A stretch of DNA of 64,000 nt from positions 1-64,000 of the forward strand of contig JAIENY010000022.1 in the NCBI GenBank assembly GCA_019750915.1, written 5' to 3'. The notes under the pieces are model-generated. The model searched no databases. It saw only the letters and a program-made list of their open reading frames with translations, and had not been told where the DNA came from. The stretch's first letter is position 1; the number at the start of each line of letters is the position of its first letter. Below, one piece after another: positions 1 through 8,008 of the stretch. This DNA is from Xanthobacteraceae bacterium (lineage in GTDB: Bacteria; Pseudomonadota; Alphaproteobacteria; Rhizobiales; Xanthobacteraceae). Made by a program: the position numbers and the translations under genes.

Positions 1-1
1 G

Positions 2-1402
2 TTACATCGCCTTGACGATGTTCTCGGTCATCTTCTTGGCATCGCCGAGCAGCATCATTGTGTTGTCGCGATAGAACAGCGGGTTGTCGACGCCGGCGTA
101 ACCGGAAGCGAGCGAGCGCTTGATGAACATCACGGTGCCGGCCTTCCAGACCTGAAGCACCGGCATGCCGTAGATCGGCGAGGACGGGTCTTCTTCGGCG
201 GCGGGGTTGGTGACGTCGTTGGCGCCGATCACGAAGGCGACATCGGCCTGCGCGAATTCGGAGTTGATGTCCTCGAGCTCGAACACTTCGTCATAAGGCA
301 CGTTGGCTTCCGCCAGCAGCACGTTCATGTGACCCGGCATACGTCCCGCGACCGGGTGGATGGCGTACTTCACTTCGACGCCTTCCTTCTTGAGCGTATC
401 GGCCATTTCGCGAAGCGCGTGCTGCGCCTGCGCCACCGCCATGCCGTAGCCCGGCACGATGATGACCTTCTGCGCGTTCTTCATGATGAAGGCCGCGTCG
501 TCGGCCGAGCCGAGCTTGACCGGCCTGGCCTCGCCGGTGCCCGCCGCCGCGGGTCCGCCGCTGTCGCCGCCGAAGCCGCCGAGGATGACCGAGATGAACG
601 AACGGTTCATCGCGTTGCACATGATGTAGGACAGGATCGCGCCGGAGGAGCCGACCAGCGCGCCGGTGATGATCAGCGCCGAGTTGCCCAGCGTGAAGCC
701 GATGCCGGCCGCCGCCCAGCCCGAATACGAGTTCAGCATCGAGATCACGACCGGCATGTCAGCGCCGCCGATCGGAATGATCAGCAACGCGCCGAGCACC
801 AGCGCCAGCACCACGATGGCCCAGAAGTCGAACGCGCTCTGCGACACCACAAGGCCGTAGATGAAGTACACCAGCGCCAGAGCCAGCGCGATGTTGATCA
901 GATGGCGCGCCGGCAGGATGATCGGTGCGCCGCTCATGCGGCCCGACAGCTTGGCGAACGCGATCACCGAGCCGGTGAAGGTCAGAGCGCCGATGGCGAC
1001 GCCGAGCGACATTTCGACCAGGCTCGAGCCGTGGATATCGCCGTGGGTGCCGATGCCGAAGGCGGTCGGCGCATAGAACGCACCAGCCGCAACAAGCACC
1101 GCCGCCATGCCGACCAGCGAGTGGAAGGCGGCGATCAGTTCCGGCATCGAGGTCATCGGCACGCGGCGGGCGATCACCGCGCCGATGCCGCCGCCGATGG
1201 CGACCCCGAGGATCACCAGGATCCAGCCCGTGGCGGAAGCCGGCGGATGGCTCGCCAGCGTCGTCGCCACCGCGATCGTCATGCCGGCGATGCCGAACCA
1301 GTTGCCCTGACGGGAGGATGCGGGGCTGGACAGCCCGCGCAGCGAAAGGATGAAAAGGACGCCTGCAACAAGATACAGCAGCGCCGAGAGATTTGCGTTC
1401 AT
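2..1402 (-). CDS. pntB: NAD(P) transhydrogenase subunit beta (PntB)
   Basis: This is the membrane and NADP(H)-binding subunit of the proton-translocating transhydrogenase, which uses the proton gradient to reduce NADP+ with NADH. The 466-aa protein has about eight or nine hydrophobic segments over roughly residues 5-270. A soluble dIII domain follows, with the motifs VIIVPGYGMAVAQAQ and GRMPGHMNVLLAEA that are typical of the NADP site. Length matches the family. The start MNANLS is ATG at 1402, and the stop lies two bases from the window edge, so the gene is complete. It is the last gene of pntAA-pntAB-pntB, 15 bp after pntAB. Identification is secure. Confidence 0.97.
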   Translation of the reverse strand: MNANLSALLYLVAGVLFILSLRGLSSPASSRQGNWFGIAGMTIAVATTLASHPPASATGWILVILGVAIGGGIGAVIARRVPMTSMPELIAAFHSLVGMAAVLVAAGAFYAPTAFGIGTHGDIHGSSLVEMSLGVAIGALTFTGSVIAFAKLSGRMSGAPIILPARHLINIALALALVYFIYGLVVSQSAFDFWAIVVLALVLGALLIIPIGGADMPVVISMLNSYSGWAAAGIGFTLGNSALIITGALVGSSGAILSYIMCNAMNRSFISVILGGFGGDSGGPAAAGTGEARPVKLGSADDAAFIMKNAQKVIIVPGYGMAVAQAQHALREMADTLKKEGVEVKYAIHPVAGRMPGHMNVLLAEANVPYDEVFELEDINSEFAQADVAFVIGANDVTNPAAEEDPSSPIYGMPVLQVWKAGTVMFIKRSLASGYAGVDNPLFYRDNTMMLLGDAKKMTENIVKAM

Positions 1403-1417
1403 TGGCCCTGCCTCGTC

Positions 1418-1738
1418 TTACTTCTGCTTCTTCTTGTACATCGCCAGCATGCGCTGGGTGACAAGGAAGCCGCCAAAAATATTCACACACGCGAAGATCA
1501 GCGCGATGAAGCCGAAGCCGCGCGCCCAGATCGGACCGTTGTCGTCACCGACAAGCCCGACCCCGACCGCCAGCAGCGCGCCGACCACGATCACCGAGGA
1601 GATCGCATTGGTCACGCTCATCAGCGGTGTATGCAGCGCGGGCGTCACCGACCACACGACGAAATAGCCCACGAAAACCGCGAGCACGAAAATCGAAAGA
1701 CGAAACACAAACGGATCGACGGCCTCAAGACCATGCAT
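1418..1738 (-). CDS. pntAB: NAD(P) transhydrogenase subunit alpha part 2 (PntAB)
   Basis: This 106-aa protein supplies the small membrane part of the alpha subunit, which is split into two genes in many alphaproteobacteria. About three hydrophobic helices are visible ([19 protein letters not shown], a second near [17 protein letters not shown], a third near [16 protein letters not shown]), followed by a lysine-rich tail KKKQK. It starts at ATG ([10 protein letters not shown]) and lies between pntAA (25 bp upstream) and pntB in the same orientation. The product should sit in the inner membrane with PntB. Confidence 0.95.
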   Translation of the reverse strand: MHGLEAVDPFVFRLSIFVLAVFVGYFVVWSVTPALHTPLMSVTNAISSVIVVGALLAVGVGLVGDDNGPIWARGFGFIALIFACVNIFGGFLVTQRMLAMYKKKQK

Positions 1739-1763
1739 GGCGGTGCTCCTTAAGCCTTCTCTA

Positions 1764-2891
1764 TCAAGACTTGGGCTGGAAATTCGGGTGAATGATCGCG
1801 CCGTCTTTGGTCAGCGCGGTCGCCTTGACGAGCTCGTCGTCCCACTTCACGGCGAGCGATTTGCTCTCCTTGTCGAACAGCGTCTCGATGAAGGCCTGCA
1901 GATTCTTGGCGTACAGGTTCGAGGCCGAAGCCGCCACCTTGCCCGCAAGGTTCGGAAAGCCGACGATCTTGACGCCGTCGACGTCAGCGATCTCGCCCGA
2001 CTTCACGCCCTCGACATTGCCGCCGCGCTCGACCGCAAGGTCGACCAGCACCGAGCCCGGCTTCATCGACTTCACCATGTCCGCGCTTACCAGCTTCGGC
2101 GCCGGCCGGCCCGGAATCAAAGCCGTGGTGATGACGATGTCCTGCTTCTTGATGTGCTCTGCCGTGAGAGCGGCCTGCTTGGCCTGATACTCTTTCGACA
2201 TTTCCTTGGCGTAGCCGCCGGAGGTCTCGGCCTGCTTGAACTCCTCGTCCTCGACGGCAATGAACTTGGCGCCGAGCGACTCAACCTGCTCCTTCACCGC
2301 AGGCCGCACGTCGGTCGCGGTGACGATGGCGCCCAGACGACGCGCGGTCGCAATCGCCTGAAGGCCGGCGACGCCGACGCCCATCACGAACACCTTGGCG
2401 GCAGGCACAGTGCCCGCAGCGGTCATCATCATCGGAAAGGCCCGGCCGAATGCCTCGGCGCCTTCGATCACCGCACGATAGCCCGCGAGATTCGCCTGCG
2501 ACGACAAAACGTCCATCACCTGCGCGCGGGTGATGCGCGGCATCAGTTCCATCGCGAACGCCGACACGCCCGCACCGGCCATCGCCTTCAGCGCCGCCTC
2601 GTTGCCGTAAGGGTCCATGATCGCAATCACGGCCGCACCCTTCTTGTAGCCCGCCAGCTCAGACGCTTCCGGCCGCTTCACCTTAATCACGATATCGGCG
2701 TCTTTCACCGCATCGGCGCTCACAACCGCGCCCATCGCCTCGTAGTCCGAATCCCGCAGACCCGACTTCAAGCCCGCTCCCGGCTCGATCGCAACGTCGA
2801 TCCCGAGAGACTTGTACTTCTTCACAGTGTCCGGCGTCGCCGCAACGCGCGGTTCAGCCGCGTCAATCTCTTTCGCAATCGCAATCTTCAT
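1764..2891 (-). CDS. pntAA: NAD(P) transhydrogenase subunit alpha part 1 (PntAA)
   Basis: This is the soluble NAD(H)-binding dI component of the transhydrogenase, 375 aa. The start [10 protein letters not shown] was chosen because GGGAGG lies just upstream; the longer ORF only adds an untypical 15-residue extension. The N-terminus ([19 protein letters not shown]) and the dinucleotide site ([21 protein letters not shown]) are characteristic of the family, which is related to alanine dehydrogenase. It is the first pnt gene. The subunit IV-like membrane gene lies about 120 bp upstream on the same strand. Confidence 0.96.
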   Translation of the reverse strand: MKIAIAKEIDAAEPRVAATPDTVKKYKSLGIDVAIEPGAGLKSGLRDSDYEAMGAVVSADAVKDADIVIKVKRPEASELAGYKKGAAVIAIMDPYGNEAALKAMAGAGVSAFAMELMPRITRAQVMDVLSSQANLAGYRAVIEGAEAFGRAFPMMMTAAGTVPAAKVFVMGVGVAGLQAIATARRLGAIVTATDVRPAVKEQVESLGAKFIAVEDEEFKQAETSGGYAKEMSKEYQAKQAALTAEHIKKQDIVITTALIPGRPAPKLVSADMVKSMKPGSVLVDLAVERGGNVEGVKSGEIADVDGVKIVGFPNLAGKVAASASNLYAKNLQAFIETLFDKESKSLAVKWDDELVKATALTKDGAIIHPNFQPKS

Positions 2892-3015
2892 AAAGCCTCC
2901 CGCGATATCGCGTTCGCGTCTGACCAGTGCTTCCAAGCACGTTGATATTATGCGGGGGCGACGTGAGGCCGTCCCCGCGTGAAATCGATATAAAGCGCCA
3001 CGCGTTAGGGCGTTT

Positions 3016-3168
3016 TCAGGTTAGGAAAATCGCCATCAGGACGAGGATGGCGACGACAAAGATGGTTCCGTACTTCGTCAGCTTGAGAAACCCCTCATAG
3101 GTTTGCTCATGCGCGAGATAGTCATTGCCATCCGCGGTCGTGTAGGCCACCTCATTGTGGTCAGCCAT
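3016..3168 (-). CDS. Small aa3-type cytochrome c oxidase subunit IV-like membrane protein
   Basis: I found this 50-aa gene by hand because it is below the ORF-track cutoff. It reads MADHNEVAYTTADGNDYLAH, then a polar stretch and one transmembrane helix (GTIFVVAILVLMAIFLT) running to the stop. A short acidic N-terminus plus one C-terminal helix and the motif HEQTYEGFLKLTKYGT match the bacterial aa3 oxidase subunit IV family (COX4_pro_2). GGAGG lies about 5 bp before the ATG. It precedes pntAA on the same strand, an arrangement I recall from related genomes. Whether it really joins an oxidase is inference; no other oxidase genes are in the window. Confidence 0.85.
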   Translation of the reverse strand: MADHNEVAYTTADGNDYLAHEQTYEGFLKLTKYGTIFVVAILVLMAIFLT

Positions 3169-3286
3169 CGCTTCCTCCAGCCCTCTTTAATACCAGCGGG
3201 CAAATACAGCACTTGCCGCATTAGGGCAACGGTGTGGCAACTACCTTCTAAGCAAAAAGTTGTAGGCATGTTGCAGCGCAAAAGCG

Positions 3287-5155
3287 CTACCCCATGGCTT
3301 CCAGCTCGTTAATGAGCGCCTCAATCACCGACAAACCCCCGTCCCAGAACGCCGGGTTCCTGGCATCGAGCCCGAATGGCGCCAGCAGCTCCGAGTAGTG
3401 CTTGGTGCCGCCCGCCGACAGCATGTCGAGATACCGCTCCGCAAATCCCTCGTTGGCATTCTCGTAAACCGCATACAGCGAGTTCACCAGACAATCGCCG
3501 AATGCATAGGCATAGACGTAGAACGGCGAATGGATGAAGTGCGGGATGTACATCCAGAACGCCTCGTAGCCCGGCTTGATCTCGATCGCGGGACCCAGGC
3601 TCTCGCCCTGCACGCTGAGCCAGATCTCGCCAAGCCGCTCCGCGGTGAGTTCGCCATTGCGGCGCTCGGTGTGAACCGCGCGCTCGAACGAGTAGAACGC
3701 GATCTGCCGCACCACCGTGTTGATCATGTCCTCGACCTTGCCCGCGAGCAGTGCCTGACGCTGCTTCTTGTTCTTGGTCTCGGCCAGGAGGCGCTTGAAG
3801 GTCAGCATCTCGCCGAACACGCTGGCCGTCTCGGCCAGTGTCAGCGGTGTCGGAGCCATCAGCGCGCCCTGTTTCGCGGCGAGCACCTGATGCACGCCAT
3901 GACCAAGCTCGTGGGCAAGCGTCATCACATCGCGCGGCTTGCCCTGATAGTTCATCAGCACATAGGGATGCGCGGACGGCGTGGTCGGATGCGAGAACGC
4001 ACCGGGCGACTTGCCGGGACGTACCGGCGCATCGATCCAGCGATCATCGAAAAAACGCTTGGCGATGGCAGCCATCTCCGGCGAAAAATCGCCGTAAGCC
4101 TTGAGGATAGTGCTCTTGGCGTCGTTCCAGCCAATCGTTCCGGTGGCGGCGAATGGCAGCGGCGCGTTGCGGTCCCAATGCGCCAGCTTCTTCTTTTTGA
4201 ACCACTTCGCCTTCAGCGCGTAATAGCGATGCGAAATGCGCGGATAGGCCGCGCGCACCGACGCCACCAGCGCATCGACCACCTCGCGTTCGACGCGGTT
4301 GGCGAGATGGCGTGAGTCGGCGACATCCTCGAAGCCGCGCCAGCGGTCGGAGATTTCCTTGTCCTTGGCGAGCGTGTTGGTGATCAGGGCGAAGGTGCGC
4401 TCGTTGGCCTTGAAGGTTTTCGACAGCGCCTGCGCCGCGCTCTTGCGCTTCTCGGGCGAGCGATCCTGCAGGAAGTTCAGCGTCGGCTCGATCGCAAGCT
4501 CCTTGGCCCCGACCTTGAAACGCAAAGCGGAGATGGTCTGGTCGAACATCCGGTTGAATGCGCCGTAGCTCGTGGTCGATTTCTCGTGGAAAAGCTGCTC
4601 GACGCGGTCTTCGAGCTGGTACGGCTTGTCCTTGCGCAAATCCTCGATCCACGGCCGGTAGTAACCGAGCGACGGCGTTTCCATCGCCTTCTCGATCAGC
4701 GCGTCATCGACGCGATTGAGTTCGAGGGCGAAGAACAACAGATGCGTCGAGGCGTTGGTGATGCGCTCGGAGACATCGCCATAGAATTTGCTGATTGCCG
4801 GATCGACGGTGTCGCCGGCATGGATCAGTCCCGCATAGGAAATCAGCCGCCCGGCCAGATCGTCGATCGCCTCATAGGCTTTCACGGCCTCCGCCAGCCA
4901 CGCCCCGCCTTCGGGTCTGGCGACCTCGTCGGCGATCCTGCCCTTGTAGGCATCCTCGAATGCGGCGCAGTCCGCGTCCAGCCTGTCGAGGTCGGCCGTG
5001 ATCTGCGGTGCGGAGATCGAGGCGTAAAGATCAGCCAGATTCCACTCGGGTAATTTGGCCGACGGCTTTGATCTGACCGACGATTTGGCGGCTGCCTTGA
5101 CCATGGACGGTTTGCGTGAGGATTGCTTGGCTCGGGAGGCTGCTGATTTCGGCAT
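3287..5155 (-). CDS. pepF: M3-family oligoendopeptidase (PepF-type)
   Basis: This is a zinc metallopeptidase that degrades short peptides in the cytoplasm. The zinc motif HELGH is seen in MTLAHELGHGVHQVL. The downstream ligand region LAETASVFGEML supplies the second glutamate, as in clan MA peptidases of family M3B. The protein is about 622 aa, normal for alphaproteobacterial PepF homologues. The ORF track begins at a TTG (5167); I prefer the ATG four codons later (MPKSAASRAK). The first 40 residues are Lys/Ser/Ala-rich and probably disordered. It stands alone, divergent from terC. Confidence 0.93.
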   Translation of the reverse strand: MPKSAASRAKQSSRKPSMVKAAAKSSVRSKPSAKLPEWNLADLYASISAPQITADLDRLDADCAAFEDAYKGRIADEVARPEGGAWLAEAVKAYEAIDDLAGRLISYAGLIHAGDTVDPAISKFYGDVSERITNASTHLLFFALELNRVDDALIEKAMETPSLGYYRPWIEDLRKDKPYQLEDRVEQLFHEKSTTSYGAFNRMFDQTISALRFKVGAKELAIEPTLNFLQDRSPEKRKSAAQALSKTFKANERTFALITNTLAKDKEISDRWRGFEDVADSRHLANRVEREVVDALVASVRAAYPRISHRYYALKAKWFKKKKLAHWDRNAPLPFAATGTIGWNDAKSTILKAYGDFSPEMAAIAKRFFDDRWIDAPVRPGKSPGAFSHPTTPSAHPYVLMNYQGKPRDVMTLAHELGHGVHQVLAAKQGALMAPTPLTLAETASVFGEMLTFKRLLAETKNKKQRQALLAGKVEDMINTVVRQIAFYSFERAVHTERRNGELTAERLGEIWLSVQGESLGPAIEIKPGYEAFWMYIPHFIHSPFYVYAYAFGDCLVNSLYAVYENANEGFAERYLDMLSAGGTKHYSELLAPFGLDARNPAFWDGGLSVIEALINELEAMG

Positions 5156-5280
5156 GGACGCTTTCAAGGATTATTCGACAACGATTATGCGATGGCTTCA
5201 GGCTCTAGCATGACAATCTGGCGCGCATGCGACAAGCCGCCGCGTGGAACAGATCGCCAAATTTGCAATATCATGTTCGG

Positions 5281-5414
5281 CACCCCCGTGTAATTCATCG
5301 GGGGTGTCGATCGAGCTTTCGCAGCCTTTCGACCTTTCCAACGTCCAGGACCGGGCCCCTCTGGCAGTTCACGCGAACTGCGATGTCGGACTGGACGTCT
5401 CACAGAGGTGGCCC
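5281..5414 (+). promoter_or_regulatory. Folded 5' leader of terC
   Basis: Three inverted repeats precede terC. CACCCCCG (5281-5288) pairs with CGGGGGTG (5299-5306). ACGTCCAG (5341-5348) pairs with CTGGACGT (5391-5398). Nested inside the second is a perfect hairpin, GCAGTTC-acgc-GAACTGC (5364-5381). A competing CCAG/CTGG pairing (5345-5348 with 5361-5364) is also possible. GAGGTGG lies just before the ATG. TerC-family genes are often controlled by manganese-sensing leaders, but I do not see the yybP-ykoY consensus, so the class is unknown. Confidence 0.4.
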
Positions 5415-6092
5415 ATGACCGAGATATTATCCGCAGAAGCTCTATCCGCCCTGCTCCAGGTGATCATGATCGACCTGGTGCTTGCCGGCGACAATGCCAT
5501 CGTCATCGGCCTTGCCGCCGCGGGCCTGCCCAAGGATCAGCGCAACAAGGCGATCCTTGTCGGCATTATCGCCGCTACCGTTTTGCGAATATGCTTCGCC
5601 AGCATCACGGTGCAGTTGCTGCAGATCATCGGGCTGCTGCTGGCCGGCGGCATCCTGCTGCTCTGGGTCTGCTGGAAGATGTGGCGTGAACTGCGAACCT
5701 CCCACGCCCGAGAACATGATGCCGAGGAGGCGCTGGCCAATCAGGATCTCAACAGCGACGGCACGGTTTCCGGCCCGCCGCGCAAAACGCTCGGCCAGGC
5801 GATCTGGCAAATCGTGATCGCGGACGTATCGATGTCGCTCGATAACGTGCTGGCGGTCGCAGGCGCGGCCCGCGAGCACCCGCTGATCCTCGTGTTCGGT
5901 CTGGGCCTGTCGATCGCCCTGATGGGCCTCGCCGCCACCTTCATCGCACGGCTGCTGCAAAAACACCGCTGGATCGCCTATGTCGGCCTGATCATCATTC
6001 TCTATGTGGCAGTCGATATGTGTTATCGCGGCGCGCTTGAAGTCTGGCCTCATGCGACCAAGCTATCGGAACGGCTGGTATCGGCTTTATGA
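5415..6092 (+). CDS. TerC-family integral membrane protein
   Basis: This 225-aa protein belongs to the TerC/YjbE family of inner-membrane proteins, linked to metal (often manganese) efflux and tellurium resistance. The family signatures DLVLAGDNAIVIGLAA and a second copy, ADVSMSLDNVLAVAGAA, each carry the paired acidic/Asn residues in membrane helices. About six or seven hydrophobic segments are visible. The start is the ATG at MTEILSAEAL, preceded by GAGGTGG; the ORF-track extension from 5244 covers the leader. The substrate cannot be read from sequence. Confidence 0.92.
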   Translation: MTEILSAEALSALLQVIMIDLVLAGDNAIVIGLAAAGLPKDQRNKAILVGIIAATVLRICFASITVQLLQIIGLLLAGGILLLWVCWKMWRELRTSHAREHDAEEALANQDLNSDGTVSGPPRKTLGQAIWQIVIADVSMSLDNVLAVAGAAREHPLILVFGLGLSIALMGLAATFIARLLQKHRWIAYVGLIIILYVAVDMCYRGALEVWPHATKLSERLVSAL

Positions 6093-6180
6093 AGCGTTAA
6101 CACTTTCGCGACAATGGTGGCTCAATTCGGGACAAGTCATCGGACAATTCGAACTGACAGTCCGCGTTGCGGAGAGTGCC

Positions 6181-7677
6181 ATGGTTGCGACCATTTTGAT
6201 TGCGGATGACGACGCCGTGCAGCGCCGTCTGGTCGAAAACATGGTGCAACGCTGCGGCCATCAGACCGTGGTGGTAGACGGCGGCGACGCCGCGATCGCC
6301 GTGCTGACCGACGAGACGCAGTCGATCGACGCCGTCGTGCTCGATCTGGTGATGCCCGGCCTCGACGGTCTCGGCGTCCTCTCCAAAATCCGAGAACTCG
6401 GCCTCACCGTCCCCGTTATCGTCCAGACCGCGCACGGCGGCATCGACAATGTGGTGTCGGCAATGCGTGCGGGCGCCCAGGATTTCGTGGTCAAACCGGT
6501 CGGCATCGAGCGCCTGCAGGTCAGCGTACGCAATGCGCTGGATGCCTCCGCGCTGAAAGGCGAGTTGCAGCGCATCCGGCATTCGCGTGAGGGCCGCCTG
6601 ACCTTCAAGGATATCGTTAGCCGCTCCGAAGCGATGCAGAACGTGCTGGCGATGGGCAAGAAAGCAGCCGCCTCCACCATTCCGGTCCTGATCGAGGGCG
6701 AATCCGGCGTCGGTAAGGAAGTGATCGCCCGCGCCATCCACGGATCGAGCGAGCGCGCCAGCAAGCCGTTCGTCACCGTCAATTGCGGCGCGATCCCCGA
6801 CAATCTGGTGGAATCGATTCTGTTCGGGCATGAGAAAGGCGCGTTCACCGGGGCGACCGAACGCCACGCCGGAAAATTCGTCGAGGCCGACGGCGGCACG
6901 TTGTTTCTGGACGAGGTCGGCGAATTGCCGCTTGCCGCGCAGGTGAAGCTTCTGCGCGCGCTGCAGCAGAGCGAGGTGGAGGCCGTCGGCGGCCGCAAAC
7001 CGGTCAGGGTTGACGTGCGCATCATCTCCGCGACCAACCGCAACCTCCTCAACCACGTAAAGACCGGGTATTTCCGCGAAGACCTGTTCTATCGCCTGCA
7101 CGTGCTGCCGCTGACGGTGCCGCCGCTGCGCAACCGCCGCGAGGACATTCCGCATCTGATCCGATACTTCCTTGCCCGTTTCAGCGCCGAGGAAAATCGC
7201 GCCATCGCCCGCGTCAGCGCAGGCGCAGTGGCCCATCTCACCCAGTCAGACTGGCCGGGCAACGTCCGCCAGCTCGAAAATGCGGTCTATCGCGCGGTGG
7301 TTCTGAGCGAAGCCGATGAACTGCGCGCCGAAGACTTTCCGACGGTGACCACTTCTTCTGCCGCCGACATCTCCATGGCCGAACCGCTGACGCTGGTATC
7401 CCACACACCCGTTCCTGGCCACGAGGTTCCAATCGCCCCGAGCCAGCCGGCTGCCGCCTTCATATCGGCCTACGGCAACCTGCAGATGATCGACAGTTCT
7501 GACAACATGCGCTCTTTGGAAGAACTCGAAGCCGAAATCATCCGCTTCGCCATCGCCCACTACCGCGGCCAGATGTCAGAGGTGGCGCGCAAGCTGAGGA
7601 TCGGCCGCTCCACCCTCTACCGGAAGCTGGACGACATGCCGGAAACAGGTCCGCAATCCGAGGACGCAGGTTCCTGA
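6181..7677 (+). CDS. Sigma-54-dependent response regulator (NtrC family)
   Basis: This 498-aa transcriptional activator has an N-terminal receiver domain (about residues 4-118; acidic pocket ADDD, phospho-acceptor near Asp55 in VLDLVMPG, conserved Lys in VVKPVG). It is followed by an AAA+ domain with Walker A GESGVGKE (about 173-180), the sigma-54 contact loop GAFTGA (about 220-225), Walker B GGTLFLDEVG and an arginine-finger region. A C-terminal Fis-type helix-turn-helix reads MSEVARKLRIGRSTLYRKL. The start ATG at 6181 gives a normal receiver; the longer ORF overlaps terC. No histidine kinase is adjacent, so its signal and targets are unknown. Confidence 0.95.
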   Translation: MVATILIADDDAVQRRLVENMVQRCGHQTVVVDGGDAAIAVLTDETQSIDAVVLDLVMPGLDGLGVLSKIRELGLTVPVIVQTAHGGIDNVVSAMRAGAQDFVVKPVGIERLQVSVRNALDASALKGELQRIRHSREGRLTFKDIVSRSEAMQNVLAMGKKAAASTIPVLIEGESGVGKEVIARAIHGSSERASKPFVTVNCGAIPDNLVESILFGHEKGAFTGATERHAGKFVEADGGTLFLDEVGELPLAAQVKLLRALQQSEVEAVGGRKPVRVDVRIISATNRNLLNHVKTGYFREDLFYRLHVLPLTVPPLRNRREDIPHLIRYFLARFSAEENRAIARVSAGAVAHLTQSDWPGNVRQLENAVYRAVVLSEADELRAEDFPTVTTSSAADISMAEPLTLVSHTPVPGHEVPIAPSQPAAAFISAYGNLQMIDSSDNMRSLEELEAEIIRFAIAHYRGQMSEVARKLRIGRSTLYRKLDDMPETGPQSEDAGS

Positions 7678-8008
7678 AGCCGGGTTCCTTACCTAAGATC
7701 GTCTCAGAACACCTGCCCAGACCACCTGCTGCGCCTTGAACCGTTGCGGCGCAGTGACAGCCTCCAAGAAAGCGTTCCACCCGGCGTCCCGGTCGTTGCA
7801 TGCACCGCTCCTTTGCGGTCAGTTTTGCGTGACCAGGTCCGGCGCACATATGGGCGCAACAATTTGACGCGTATACTGTGCTGCTGAATCGGTCGGACAG
7901 TGATGCGTCGGCGAGGACAGCCCGCAAGGCTGATCCCAGCAACAGGCTCGAACGAAACAACACATCCGCTGTTACCCTCGGGAACAGCCTCGCTCAAGGA
8001 ACAAGAGA
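7678..8008. other. Intergenic gap upstream of the L,D-transpeptidase gene
   Basis: This 331-bp gap carries no convincing ORF. It should hold the promoter of the L,D-transpeptidase gene. A sequence TTTGACGCGTATACT near 7863-7877 contains TTGACG and TATACT, but their spacing does not form a standard promoter. AAGGA lies about 10 bp before the ATG at 8009. I see nothing else firm. Confidence 0.4.

Noticed and set aside
329-1753. 474-aa plus-strand ORF opposite pntB and pntAB
   Set aside because: It is antisense to certain genes, has a His/Arg/Asp-rich composition typical of a shadow frame in GC-rich DNA, and shows no motif.
5281-5414. yybP-ykoY manganese riboswitch upstream of terC
   Set aside because: Expected for the gene family, but the conserved GGGGAGUAG-type core is absent. 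I report only an unclassified folded leader.
6097-7236. 379-aa minus-strand ORF opposite the sigma-54 regulator
   Set aside because: Shadow of an intact receiver-AAA-Fis gene; no family features.
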